A DNA stretch of 64,000 nt, from positions 51,242,501 through 51,306,500 of the forward strand of contig NC_092590.1 of assembly GCF_047663525.1 (NCBI RefSeq). Direction: 5' to 3'. The stretch comes from Anas platyrhynchos (lineage: Eukaryota; Chordata; Aves; Anseriformes; Anatidae). Position numbers and translations under genes: made by a program. Below, piece by piece: positions 51,201 to 62,082 of this stretch. The notes below the pieces were generated by a model. It ran no database searches. It saw only the letters and a list, made by a program, of their open reading frames with translations, and was not told the origin of the DNA. Each line of letters begins with the position of its first letter. Position 1 is the stretch's first letter.

Positions 51201-54200
51201 TAGGACATGCAGCATAAAACAATCCATTTAACAGCAAGCTGCTAAATTTACACTCCACCTTTTCTCTGGGCTACCTCCTGAAAAACATAATATCCTTTAA
51301 ATGAGGATTACATCATATTTCTTGAACAACGTTAGTATCTGGCTTGTTTAAGCTTTCACTTGCTTGAACTCACAAGCTTCCTGGGCAATTCAAGAAGCAA
51401 GATGACACTGCAGTTCAGCCATATAGCAGAATGCTCACACATTAGCTCAGTGTTAGGGCAGAGGACAATGTCAAAATAGCTTTAACATTTTCTGAAAAAA
51501 ACTTTTAAACCAGGCTTGTAAGGAATACAGCAACAGAACTTGATCTTAAGTATTAATCTATGCCCTAACAACACAAAAAGATTGCCTAATTAATCTCTGG
51601 TTACTGTAGCATAATAATATACAGGTGTTTTAGAAAGGTCAGACAAATTATTCCTGATTTTTCAAATATATATTACAAGTTTATACTACATGAGTTTATA
51701 AAAAAGAACAATTTTATACTTCTAAACTAATATACATAGGCCCACGTGTTGGTGAAACTTTGTTTTTTTTTATCTATTGAACTCTGAATCAAAGTATGTC
51801 TTACTTGTATTAGCAGCTGCCTGTACAACCTTAATTTGCCATTTTAATTTAGAAACGTGTCTTATTTAGATTTCTCCTTCAGTATTTATTTTTCAAATAA
51901 ACAATCTAAACAATGCATACTTCAGATATTCAAGTATTCCAGTTACCTTCCAAAAAAATGGGACTGAGAACTGGCTCAGCAGTTCAGAACAGCCCATTCA
52001 TCGGCCTAACAGAACCATATCATTTTAAGTAAGATAACACAGAAACCTGTTATACCTGCAACACTTGAATCCATTCCTCAAAATGAGGTACATACACTTT
52101 CTTTCCTTTTTTTTTAATCTCCACAAAAAGCTTAATGCAGAGGCTCATCTACCACACTTAATGAACTCTTCCTGCTTAATCTTGCAGCGAAGCTGTATTT
52201 TTACCTGTTGACTAATCCTGAGCAGCTAACAGCAAGCCACAACTTTTCAGAGGACGAGTTTATACAAAAGCCAACATGAGGCCAGAGTTAGTACCAGAAT
52301 TAATAATAAACTGCAAATTTGCAACGTTACTCATTTGCAACAGCACTGAGAAGTCTCTTTAAAAGTATTTCGTCTAATACACAAAATATTACGTAGTAAT
52401 AATAATTTCTTACCATTTTTAATAATAAAATCCTCAGCGCAGAACATCAGAAAAGGCACTCTCTTAAACAGCCACTTCGACATGTGATTCTGATATTCAA
52501 ACTTTGTGACTGTACTTAACATAGGCCATTTTTAACTTGCTCATTTAGAGGCCAGGAGAGATGGCCTGTGCTGTTTTTCAAAATACAAAATTTAATAGGA
52601 AAAGCATAGCTTCTTAAGAAAAGAAACATAGCTTCTTTTTGTGTAAAGACAAAAATTTTAACATGCTGTAGAACTCAAATTCTCCCACAAAGCAAAGAAA
52701 ACGTAGGAAATGCTTCTCTGCCATAAAAACAGGCATGCGTCCTCAAATGCCATTATCCATCATAACTCTATTCCAATGTCCCGTATAGATTAATACATAA
52801 AAAAGTAGGACTTCTAAAACTTTTATTGTACTAATATGTATAAATAATGAATTACCTTTATTTACAAATATTACAGTTTAACTCAACTGTAGTATCTGTA
52901 TAGTTGTACACATATTATAATTTTCTGAAAATATTTTTTTCCAGCATACATCTAAATCTGTGTCTCTTTGCAAACTCTATAGATAAATCAGAGGAATGTC
53001 ATCTTACAAGCAGATCAACAAAGCTTGAGAGCTGATGAAAAAAACTGGAAGTGAGAAGGGATGCAAGTCTGATGTTCTGCAACCAATAAGGATTTCTTAT
53101 TTGTAAAGCCAAAGACGCAGCTGCTAGTTCTGTAAGTCAAGCTCAGAAAAATTAATTGGAAAAGCTTGTATCAAACCTGATGTACTCACTGGAACTGAAA
53201 GATAGTACGGCTTGTTATAGAGTTGGAGGAGGGTCTGAGTAAACTAATTGGAGATAAAAAATACAGCAATAAAAAGATTGATGCTAAAGAAAGACATCTA
53301 GTCTTTAGGAAACCAAACTCAGGACAGCGATCTCTGAATATTTCAAGTTAAGGCTCAAAAACGAAGGTTTAAACATCTTACTTGTATGCTTCTTCTCCTA
53401 CAGCCGTTGAAGTTCAGAGAGCAAGAACTCTTATCTTCTCAGTCCCTAAGATCCTTAAAACTCAATGCTTTTTTTCCCCTCTTAATTACTCAAGCCTCAT
53501 GACTAAAATATATGTTTATATATCACGTGATTTGCTCAATTAGGACAGCAAACTCTCTACAGATACATATAGTTTTTAATTTATTTAAATGAGATTCTTC
53601 TAGTCACTTTAGTTTGGAATGCTTAGTAATTCCTCTGCTTGAAGTGCCTCTAGCAGTCCATTCAGTTACCACTTTGGTCACAGAACATGTCTAATTTTAG
53701 TTTGATTGCTTTTCTTTTTAGAAGTTTGGGACAGAGTATTTCATAAAATAATAAGAAATAATACCTGCTGAACAAACACACTGTTCAAGTGACTGGCAAG
53801 TCTCCGTGCAAATTGCTCACGCAAGTCACTAAACCGCTGCTGTTGCTGTTTGACTGCATGAAGCATATCATGTCCTAAAAACAAAAAGAACACAGTACAA
53901 AATATATAGTAACACATTGTATGTAGGCACCAGAAGGACCACTAGTCACAATTCCTTCAGTATATAGAAATGACATGTGAGTCTGATCAGAAAGGCACAT
54001 CAAATGAAAGCACTACCATAATGAGTTTGGTATTTTAGACTGTAGTCTAACAAAAACATTACCTGGACGAAGAGCTACATTCATACACTGCAAAAGGGCA
54101 TCCGCTGCATTAGTGCAGGCCTCAATGCCTCGAGAAGATGTCAGATCTCCCTCCTGAAGGGCTTTTATATGACCTTTAGCCAAATCCATGTGATTCTACA

Positions 54201-57200
54201 AAATAATGGATAGTACTGTCCATAAGCCAAAAGCAGGTTACAGCTTGCTACTCTGATGATCCCAGAATGATAAACACAAACCCATTATTATAAAAAATTT
54301 ACTGAATTTAGTGCAATAATAAAACTGAAAAATCAACTGCCATTATTATAAACAAACTTCATACGTGGTTACCATAGAGGGTAGCAACCTAGAAGAAATG
54401 TACACCCAATATGAACAGCGATACTATACACCATAAAAATGCTTACCACTAAGAACTCGATCTCCGACAGCAGCTTCACATTATTGGTGTTGCTGAGATG
54501 GATTAGGTGGTTACTTTCTGAGATTTGATCCATTTGCTCTTTTACACTCTGAAGCATTTCTTCATAACTGCTCAATTTTATCTCAATTTGGTCAACTTCC
54601 TTTAGAGCTTCATCCAGCAACTTCATCAAGATATTCACCTGTTTCTCTGAGGCCATAATTGACTGGATATTTGCCTGTACAGAAAATTTAACCATAAGAT
54701 TTCAAGAGACATTTTTTGTATCTCAAAAGCATTCTGATAACCTCTTCTGTCTCCATTACTGTCACATGGACAGTTTTCAAAGTGCTTGATGAAAGAGACA
54801 AAGCAGTATAAGCTTACAGTACTTCCCCTTTAAAGTGTTATTTGAACACAGCAGTCTTATTCTATGAGACTTCCTTATTTCATAAAGGAAAGATACAAAA
54901 CCAAAACTTTTATCAAGTTCTTAGAATTAAATAAAATTAAACGCACAAAAATAAAAAACCAGTAGTAATCCCTGCTATCTTAAAACATTTATTTGCAGAA
55001 AAAGAGCTTAGGTGATAAGCTTGCATTTTTTGTTTCAAGAACAACAGTCCCTGTAACAATCATTTTCAAAGTGTACGAAAAATATATATCTTGGCAATTT
55101 TAGGAGTTTGTAGGCTATTTTCTCAAGACTGTTTTACCCCCTGCATCTCCTTTTTTTTTTTTTTCTTCCTTAAGTGACATCTGGAGTGTTGGGCTGTTTT
55201 AAGAAGCAGAACAACAAAGAATATGGTACTGTTACACAGAGATCTCAATACTGCAATGTTATCAGATTAAACAAAGTTCCTAATTACAATGAGGGTAGTA
55301 TTTTAGGCATAAAAGTTCACATCTACTGACATAAATATGAATGACTCTTCTCTCTCTCTCCTTGTACCTCCACCTTCATAAACCATATATTCAGAATGCC
55401 TCCTTTTTTGAAAGCCTAAAATTTGCTCCAGAATAAGATCTTTAAAAGCTGATAACAGACAGGATGTAGTTCAGCTTAGGAGCAGATATATTTAAATATG
55501 AAGCAGAACATGTTAAATACGTTTTCAAAGAACACAGCATAGTCAGTATCAATGAAAACAGCTCAATATGCTAACACCATACATTAGTAAAAAATGTTTA
55601 CCCCATCTAGCACTTGTAGCTCTCTGGACAACTTCTCTGCAAAGGCTTCAGCGTTAGAGATAGCATATTCACACCCTTCCATCATTATTTCTATATCCTG
55701 TTCCTCTCTTGCATTTAATTCTTGGTATTCATCCACAGCCTCTTCATCACCTCCTGCTACGCTTTGATTCTCTCCACTTGGGACTGATTCTTGCGTAGAG
55801 AAAGGAAATAAAAGAACATTACCGAGAGCAGAAAAGTCAGCTTAAATACTCTTAAAACTCTTTTAAGTTCAACTACTTCTGAATAAATAAATCACTTCCA
55901 TAAAGAGCATCTGCTACCTACACACACTTTTTTCAAGTCTTCCATGGGTTTCATTAAGATTTCCAGAACTGGTTACAGTGATGCTTTCCAAATCATGCAA
56001 CATAAGAAAAATAGAAATTGTCAATTTTGTTTATTGCATGTACAAAGGGACATACTGTCTCTGTTCATTGACCTCTCATGCTGGTAATCAGCATCTGAAC
56101 GTATTATTCATCTGCAGTATTATTCTAGAATTGTTAGCAGAAGACTGGTAGAAGCTAAAGTCTCAGTAGGCAGAGCATAAAATAAACATACTAGAGAACT
56201 TATGAAATACATCATTAAATAAAACTTGTCTTGATGCTCAAGATAAGTTTCAAAGTAGCAAAACCAGTACTGAGGTAAATGAGAATGACATAAGAGTTTT
56301 TTTCAGAATTGATTTCTCATTGCAGCATTTAATTCAAGAAACCAGTCAACGACTGAAAAGCAATTTACAGAATGTTAGTGTTGTCCAGGCAGAAACTATT
56401 TAGAACAATTGAGATATCTCTTATCTGTAGCAACTTTATAAGCTATTTAAAGTCCTATTTACACAAAGAGAAACACAAAAAGCATATTATTTGAGACAAA
56501 TTGCTTACAAAGCAGAATAAAGGAAAAAGGTGTTACGCACCTTCTGCAACTTTAGGTAGTTCTGAAGAATTAAAAGGTATGGAAAAGCAGAGGAAAGGAA
56601 GCAGAGAATGTTAGCAGGCAAAGCATGAACAGTGTGTGCATTTTTAAGTGGCAGTAAGTATGAATGTTTTAACATTGCAAGAACTTGAAAAGATAGAGGT
56701 CAGTTAAAAACAAGTTTCAGTCAACATCAAAATACAGAAATGCTACCCTCTGTTTTTACACTTCTATTTCAAGTTCCTCTGCTCCAACTACTCTAGTATT
56801 TAATAACAATCTACAATTTAGCCACTTCTGACAGAACTAACGTAAGATACATCTACTCACTACACTTTCCTAGAAAGTTTTAATTATTAAAAGACAATGT
56901 GAATGTAAAAATATTTAATACAACATGAGCAAACAATATATTAAGCCTTCTTAGCATCCAATCAGTTACCTGTAATAGGATCCAGCAGAATTTAACATGA
57001 TTCACCATATATAAACTAGAAACCAGATGAAAAACCTTATCTAAACGTTAGAATGCTATTGAAGTATCACTTTTTAAAGCATCTTTTTAAATTGTGGCAA
57101 TTGAGAACCAGAACAAAATCAGATTTGTTACTCATTTAGACCTACCAAACCTTGCAGGTAGATTTTATTTTGTTCTGGAAGAAAACACCTTAGGAATACA

Positions 57201-59404
57201 AAAAATGTATCAATATTCAGAATTTCATTACTGAAATACTTTGATCTAGTTAACAGATTTCTGTTAACTAATTTTCTGTTAGAAAATCCGTTATCTAGTC
57301 AGCTTGTTTATCTGAAGACTTCAAAACTATAAAATTGAATAGGAAAAAAGTCAGGGTTAGGATTTTGGTTCTTTTTAGTACATCTGCTTTACATCAATAA
57401 TTACTAAACTTTACACTGAACATGCAGTTGCAGAAACTTACCTTCCAAAAGTTGTGAACTGACGTTAGTAAAGTCAATTTTTTTCCTAAGATACCTCTGA
57501 TTGAGTTTCCAGATACATGAAATGAAAGTGTTCTTTTCCACTGTGCTGCTTGCAACCCATTTGTACACTTTGTCAAAATGCAAATCAAATTCGGGATTTT
57601 CCTGCAGAAGACAGGATATGTTACAGGCTTAACAGTTAAATGAATAAATAATCTCTGCAGCTCAGAAAATCATTTACTTACTGAGATGGTAGAATAAAAT
57701 GAAATTACACAGATGACAACCTTTAGCTGATGCACTGCTACTGGCACCCTGATGTGCCTTAATGAAAAGCTAAAACACCGGATGTGAAAAAGCAAAATTT
57801 ATGCTATGAATATAGTATTTTGTCAAGGCAAACGAGGCAACAAAAACATTGTACAGAGATCTATGAGAGTTTCAAGAAACATTTGAGAGTGCTGTCTGTC
57901 CTGAGACACCACCCCGAAAATGTCTAAGGCCTTGTGTTAGCTTCCTGGTGACAAAAATGGTAGCTGGAATTACTAACATATACAACACAACCAAGAAGAC
58001 TCAGGGAAGCAGGCAAGGGAAGAAGATTATGAACACACACACACACACACACATATATGAGATAGTATCTAATACCATAAAACAGGATAGAAAAAATTAT
58101 TTGGTACTTTAATGTTCTATGTAAAAACCTACTATAAGAAGTATTTCAACTAGATTTATTCCTTGATGAGACACAGCTTTGGTAACATTTGATTAAAATA
58201 AATGCTTTCCTTTCTACAGGCACTTAAGAACTCAGTATGGTCTATAATTGATAAAAGAGTGTTATAATATTCTAGGCGTTCTACAAAATTGCACGTACTT
58301 TGACAGCATCTTTGGCATCAACAACAGCAAGATCTCGAAGTGCCCATGCGGTCTGCCTTTTGTAGAAATCACCCTTGTCAGATTTTTTCACTTTTACCAC
58401 ATTTACTTGCACTGGTCGTTCTGTTGTCACTGTAAAAGGAAGCAGAAGAGTAATTTCAAAATACTCGAATTACCGTAACATCCGCTTCTGCTGTATTTCA
58501 ACTTCTGAAGTGAGTTATTTGTAGGAGAGATTTGATAATTTTTATTAGATGAAAAGATACTCCTTGAAACAGGTTTCATCCACAGTATCTACAGCTCAGT
58601 TGAAATATCAGTCACCACATACACAGCTCCTAAAATACTGAACCCAATTTACTGATGTTTGATACAGCAAGACTATGGCCACATCCCTGACAGCACCAAA
58701 GTCATTGGAGATTACATTCCAAATTAAAAAAAAAAAAAAAAGATTCCTCAGTTTAAATTAAAAAAACAAAAACAAACAAACAAACAAAAACCTAGCAGGC
58801 TAATTCATTGATGGATTGGACCGAAGCACGAGTTATATATAATAAAATACACATACTCAAAGGAACATCACAACTCAGTTCAGTTCCTATGCCTTTCTAC
58901 AGTGCTCTGCCTTGAACTCTAACCAGCATTCCTTGTTGTTCCTTATTTAGGTTGATCAACATCAATGTCTACTAAATCCTCCTTTTGAGCAATAGATAAA
59001 GCCTACTTCAAAAGCCCATCGGTCCCACAAAAATAAATTTGTATCTTTCATCCCAAATTATAGAAATCCAGATACAAAAGTACAAGACTTCTGTTCCTTT
59101 CTTAAAAGAAGCAATAACACACATATAAGCTACAATGGATTTTCTCCATTAGAAATGGAAGCACTTGATTATAAGGGCAAGAAATAATATTATAATTTAT
59201 TGTAAAGAAAACCTAAGAGAAATATAACTGAATAAAAAAAACGATGAAATAAAAAAAAAATACGATGTCGTATTACATACCTGTTGCACATAAAAAGCAG
59301 TTTCTCTTCTTTTTGCCTGCTTTGCATACATTCACAATGCTCAATAAGCGTTCATCATTGGGAGTGAAAATATCCCTCTGTAAAGCATGCTTGATTGCAG
59401 TCAT
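38628..59404 (-). CDS. EXOC1: Exocyst complex component 1 (EXOC1/Sec3), whole coding span, 19 coding exons
   Basis: EXOC1 is the Sec3 subunit of the octameric exocyst, which tethers post-Golgi vesicles to the plasma membrane before SNARE fusion; its N-terminal PH-like domain binds phosphoinositides and Rho-family GTPases in the family. Here 19 coding exons with AG/GT borders join into 2709 nt, 902 residues with both optional exons. Without the 21-nt microexon it is 895, and without the 45-nt exon as well 880, matching the two human lengths remembered (894, 879). Layout: PH-like domain at about residues 30-135 (exons 2-4), acidic linker (exons 5-6), coiled coil with [20 protein letters not shown] (exon 7), then the helical Sec3 C-terminal region to YCSSIAQSH. 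Identity to human appears very high, especially in exons 7, 16 and 18-20. The start ATG follows the family N-terminus [18 protein letters not shown]135 follows in tandem. Confidence 0.98.
38786..38812 (+). repeat. A27 homopolymer forming the acceptor tract of EXOC1 exon 20
   Basis: 27 consecutive A on the plus strand (T on the coding strand), ending 5 bases from the exon. It doubles as the polypyrimidine tract of the last intron. Confidence 0.95.
39605..39799 (-). CDS. EXOC1: EXOC1 exon 19 (residues 788-852)
   Basis: Acceptor ATTTTTTTAG, donor CTTCAG|GTAAAC. Encodes [20 protein letters not shown] and [15 protein letters not shown], identical to remembered human sequence over long stretches. 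Confidence 0.97.
40115..40314 (-). CDS. EXOC1: EXOC1 exon 18 (residues 721-787)
   Basis: Acceptor TTGCTTCCTTTCAG, donor TTAAAT|GTACGT. Encodes [20 protein letters not shown] and [20 protein letters not shown] up to PLEKLN. Confidence 0.97.
41287..41470 (-). CDS. EXOC1: EXOC1 exon 17 (residues 660-720)
   Basis: Acceptor AATTTTAAG, donor CAGCG|GTAGGT. Encodes [20 protein letters not shown] and [20 protein letters not shown]. The phase-1 junction restores VEK in the next exon. Confidence 0.96.
42261..42287 (+). repeat. T27 homopolymer in EXOC1 intron
   Basis: 27 consecutive T in the intron between exons 16 and 17, with no adjoining retroelement body that I can identify. Confidence 0.9.
42631..42859 (-). 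CDS. EXOC1: EXOC1 exon 16 (residues 583-659)
   Basis: Acceptor TTTTTACTAG, donor TGCATT|GTAAGT. Encodes [40 protein letters not shown] and [19 protein letters not shown], nearly identical to human. Confidence 0.97.
43411..43487 (-). CDS. EXOC1: EXOC1 exon 15 (residues 558-582)
   Basis: Acceptor GTTCTTACAG, donor CATCTGA|GTATGT. Encodes [20 protein letters not shown], a variable acidic/Ser-rich linker that aligns with human EAEDLDGGTLSRQ. Confidence 0.93.
43965..44075 (-). CDS. EXOC1: EXOC1 exon 14 (residues 521-557)
   Basis: Acceptor TGTCTTTAG, donor ACAACG|GTATGA. Encodes [20 protein letters not shown] and KFFKLQQHQ, conserved, ending in a divergent GISGSTT. Confidence 0.96.
44563..44726 (-). 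CDS. EXOC1: EXOC1 exon 13 (residues 466-520)
   Basis: Acceptor TTATTTAACAG, donor GATAAG|GTAAGA. Encodes [20 protein letters not shown] and [20 protein letters not shown], the Ser-rich linker before the C-terminal bundle. It joins in frame whether or not exon 12 is used. Confidence 0.96.
45928..45972 (-). CDS. EXOC1: EXOC1 exon 12, optional 45-nt exon (residues 451-465)
   Basis: Acceptor AATCCATCCCAG, donor CTGAGA|GTGAGT. 15 codons ([15 protein letters not shown]) matching the segment whose absence separates the 879- from the 894-residue human isoform. The acceptor has a weak pyrimidine tract, and six TGC motifs lie within 78 nt upstream, as in regulated exons. Confidence 0.92.
45973..48966 (-). 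other. EXOC1: EXOC1 3-kb intron
   Basis: Contains a T20 run at 46,536-46,555 and AT-rich sequence. Short open frames at about 46.8-47.1 and 47.9-48.15 kb have no recognisable motif or fitting splice sites. Confidence 0.6.
48967..49072 (-). CDS. EXOC1: EXOC1 exon 11 (residues 416-450)
   Basis: Acceptor TTTTTAATTTAAG, donor AGTTTG|GTAAGC. Encodes [20 protein letters not shown] and [14 protein letters not shown]. Confidence 0.96.
50443..50592 (-). CDS. EXOC1: EXOC1 exon 10 (residues 366-415)
   Basis: Acceptor ATTTCTTATCAAG, donor ACAAAG|GTACGT. Encodes [20 protein letters not shown] and [20 protein letters not shown], one substitution from remembered human sequence. Confidence 0.97.
50593..53764 (-). 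other. EXOC1: EXOC1 3.2-kb intron, no recognised content
   Basis: The longest coding-region intron of this gene. AT-rich, without a CR1 terminus, exon or structured RNA I can identify. Confidence 0.6.
53765..53874 (-). CDS. EXOC1: EXOC1 exon 9 (residues 329-365)
   Basis: Acceptor TTTTTAG, donor CAGCAG|GTATTA. Encodes [20 protein letters not shown] and [10 protein letters not shown]. Confidence 0.96.
54063..54195 (-). CDS. EXOC1: EXOC1 exon 8 (residues 285-328)
   Basis: Acceptor TTATTTTGTAG, donor CGTCCAG|GTAATG. Encodes [20 protein letters not shown] and [18 protein letters not shown]. Confidence 0.97.
54447..54674 (-). CDS. EXOC1: EXOC1 exon 7 (residues 209-284)
   Basis: Acceptor TTTTCTGTACAG, donor TTAGTG|GTAAGC. 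76 codons, one difference from remembered human: [40 protein letters not shown] and [11 protein letters not shown]. This is the coiled coil expected to pack in the exocyst core. Confidence 0.98.
55602..55789 (-). CDS. EXOC1: EXOC1 exon 6 (residues 146-208)
   Basis: Acceptor TTTCTCTACGCAAG, donor GATGGG|GTAAAC. Encodes [20 protein letters not shown] (acidic linker) and then [20 protein letters not shown]. Confidence 0.96.
56541..56561 (-). CDS. EXOC1: EXOC1 exon 5, candidate 21-nt microexon (residues 139-145)
   Basis: Acceptor CTTTTAATTCTTCAG, donor GAAG|GTGCGT. The 21 nt (7 codons, ELPKVAE across the phase-1 joins) insert without disturbing the frame between the PH-like domain and the acidic linker. 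Six TGC trinucleotides lie within 80 nt upstream on the coding strand, the pattern bound by SRRM4/nSR100 at neural microexons. The remembered human canonical protein lacks it. Not proven by transcripts. Confidence 0.6.
57442..57601 (-). CDS. EXOC1: EXOC1 exon 4 (residues 86-138)
   Basis: Acceptor CTGTCTTCTGCAG, donor TTGGAAG|GTAAGT. Encodes [20 protein letters not shown] and [17 protein letters not shown], the second half of the PH-like domain. Confidence 0.97.
58033..58052 (+). repeat. (AC)10 microsatellite
   Basis: Ten tandem AC units followed by ATATATGA, in the EXOC1 intron between exons 3 and 4. Confidence 0.9.
58299..58429 (-). CDS. EXOC1: EXOC1 exon 3 (residues 42-85)
   Basis: Acceptor TGCTTCCTTTTACAG, donor GTCAAA|GTACGT. 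Encodes [20 protein letters not shown] and [17 protein letters not shown]; basic strand-rich core of the PH-like domain (phosphoinositide contact in the family). Confidence 0.96.
59281..59404 (-). CDS. EXOC1: EXOC1 exon 2, coding part with start codon (residues 1-41)
   Basis: ATG in context GGGAAAATGA; encodes [20 protein letters not shown] and [17 protein letters not shown]; donor CAACAG|GTATGT. Acceptor AATCTTTCAG leaves a 10-nt untranslated leader (59,405-59,414) in this exon. Confidence 0.97.
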
Positions 59405-61486
59405 TTTCCCTCAGCTGAAAGATTTTAAGAAGCCATAATACATTCAGACACATTTAACACACAGATTGTTTAACACGCAAAAAGTCTATGGAAACAGATC
59501 TCTGCATATCTAGAATCAGGACTAAGTGTTTGTTTGTTTGTTTGTTTTTTTTAAAATGTTTTTCAGAGACCTGTTTCACTGTTCTTGCCAGCTAGCACAT
59601 GCTATTAAATGTAACAGCCTGTTCTTACTCCTCTTTATCCTCAGGAGGGTCAGTGACTTGTTACAGTAATGTACAAGAACAAAATGCATCTTTGTAGCTG
59701 GTAGAAAGTTTGATTTGAAGACACAGTAAACCCATCATGACTAGCTTGCAACCTTTTGTTTGGTACATGGACAGAGCTCAGAAATGGAAAACATTTCAGT
59801 CTGTATTTATGGAGTTTCTCATCTGGCAAGGGAGCAAAAGGGAGCATATTTCATTAAAAGAGAAAGAAAGTATGTATGCCTAGGAATAAATCAAGAGATT
59901 TCTTCCAGGAATCAGGCAGTGACCTTGAACCTCATATTCTACAAATGCTAAAAACCAGAGACGTCTGATTGAGAGATATCAAACAGACATCATTTATTCA
60001 CTCTCACAGACTGTAACAGTGCACATGGGAGACTGCACAAGGAAGGACATCAGGGACTGCCCTTTACATCTTTTTGTACAGCAGCAGATGCAGCTTTAAA
60101 ATCAATGATGTAGTCACATACAGAACCAGGCCATCAGGCTGCCCGTGTGAGGAGCATTGCCATTAATAGCACAAAAACTTTCCAAACACCTTACAGTTTG
60201 TTCTCTACTTTTTTTTCCCTTATTAAGAATATGGCTTTCAGGTGATTTGGGGAATGTGAAGGGGCAGACAAAGAGGTAGAAAGATTGGGGGGGGGAGGGG
60301 TTAGGAGCACTTTGCAGGATTTGCAGAGGTAAAATAACACTAAATTAACTGTGCGGTAAACAAGAATAAAATCCTGAGAAAGTCACAAATTTCTGAAAGA
60401 GACTTTCATCATAATTACCTGGTTCTCTAGCAAAGCATAGTCTAAACCCCACAAGATTCTAAAAAAAAATACAAATGGGGTGACAGGGATAATAAGCTAA
60501 AAAGAAAAAAACTTCCTAAAACGAAGGGATTAATAGTATTTACCAGATTCAGAACAAGCCCTCACACTGCAGAGATTGCTCTAGTTCGAGTAAGAAGAGC
60601 ATCGCACAGACATCATGGTTCAGTGTTTTTATTTCAATAGAGGAGCTTCAATATTACTCTCAACTTGTGCCTTAAAATTCTACGGTGTGTTAGGAACACG
60701 ATCGATACACATCCCATGCTACGCTGCCTGATGCTGAAACAATACGCGGAGCTGAATTTTAGGTTGTGTTTTCCTGTTGGAGATACTCGGGCTGCTTCCT
60801 GTAACAAACTTACAGTGAACAAAGTGTTCCCTTGGCATAGGAAACAGAAAAGGCACCAATTTTGCTCTTAGTCTTATGTTCCACTATTCCTCAGCTCTGC
60901 TTCCCACCATGTGTCAGCTGAAGGAGTTTGGTAGTTTAATGATCACTGACCTAAAGGCTTTGGGAAAACAAAGGTCATCTACCAAGCTGCAATCAGTTCT
61001 GCCCAGCGTACAGAGCCCACAGCACTCAAAGCAATGCTGTTTGTGACACCCCTAAGTAACACTCTGCTGTTAGCAGCTATCCAACAGCCTTCCTCACCCT
61101 TCATACAAAGCTGGGCCCAGCTTCTGTTTCCAAATTGCAACAGGACGTGCTTCTGTTACTCTGTGGCAGATACCTAAGCCAAGCAAAGCACTGACAACCC
61201 GACCCATTTTACCAACACCACCTTTCCTTCACAATTTAGATTTTACCTTCAGGTCTAAACCACGTTCAGACTGCTGCAACCCGCTAACTCTCCATTTCAG
61301 TGCCCACACAAGCTGTCGGGGCTGTGCAGAATACACCTCTCCCATAAAACAGAGCACATTAAACCTGAGCTCCAAGACTTACTCTGACACGTAGTCCAAC
61401 CTCCACTGTAAATTCAAGCCTCAGTCAAAACCCTCACAATGGGTCAGAAGCATGCACATCACTGTGTTCTTCATACACAAATCAGG

Positions 61487-61670
61487 GCATGGTTTGGGTT
61501 GGAAAGGGGTTGTTTTAAGGATCATCTGGTTCCAATCCCTTGTCATGGACAGGGACACCTCCCACCAGACCAGGCTGCCCAAAGCCCCATCCAGCCTGGC
61601 CCTAAGCACCTCCAGGGATGGGGCACCCCCAAGGTGAGGAGCTGGAGATAAAGCTGCTTCCTCAGGAAAA
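61487..61670 (-). mobile_element. CR1 3' fragment in EXOC1 intron 1
   Basis: Plus-strand GGTTTGGGTTGGAAAGGGG, AGGATCATCTGGTTCCAATC, GACAGGGACACCTCCCACCA and CAAAGCCCCATCCAGCCTGG are the reverse complement of the CR1 3' terminal block; same orientation as EXOC1. The terminal AGAATCAT motif itself is lost. Confidence 0.9.
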
Positions 61671-61850
61671 AAAATGCTTTAAGATAACTGTATGCCAGCC
61701 TAATAAATCCCTTCCGACACTACCGCATTCTTCTCCAGTCACGTTACAAACAGATCTTCTCTTACAAGAAACCTATCCAAGACACCACCACCCCACCCAG
61801 GGAGCCAGCCCAGGAAATACACGGGAAAGACTCCATAGGAGCCAAAGACC

Positions 61851-61950
61851 AGCCATTTCACACCAAAACCCTAACGGGGGGGTTGCGTAAATACTACTGA
61901 TCGGCCATTGAACACCAAAACCCTTATGGGGGGGTTGTGTAGACGCCAAG
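61851..61950 (+). repeat. 52-bp tandem duplication with G7 runs
   Basis: AGCCATTTCACACCAAAACC at 61,851 recurs as GGCCATTGAACACCAAAACC at 61,903, each followed by CTAACGGGGGGGTTGCGT or CTTATGGGGGGGTTGTGT. The offset is 52 bp with about 80-85% identity by eye. Confidence 0.85.
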
Positions 61951-62082
61951 GGGTCGCTCACAGCAGCGGCAGCCCACCCGCCCCCGGCGCCAGGAGGGGC
62001 GCCCCGCTCCCGCCGCGGCTCCTACCCGAGCCCGAGGCCCCGGGCGGAGCAGAGGGGAAGGAAGGGGCCGATGGTGCCTCAC

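Larger units (their letters stand above)
59415..62082 (-). other. EXOC1: EXOC1 first intron
   Basis: About 2.7 kb between the non-coding first exon and exon 2. Contains a G-rich tract near 60,286-60,300, a CR1 3' end and a 52-bp tandem duplication. No coding exon seen. Confidence 0.6.

Noticed and set aside
7738-59404. U12-type or non-canonical introns in CEP135 and EXOC1
   Set aside because: All inferred junctions are GT-AG; none shows the ATATCCTT or GTATCCTT donor of minor introns.
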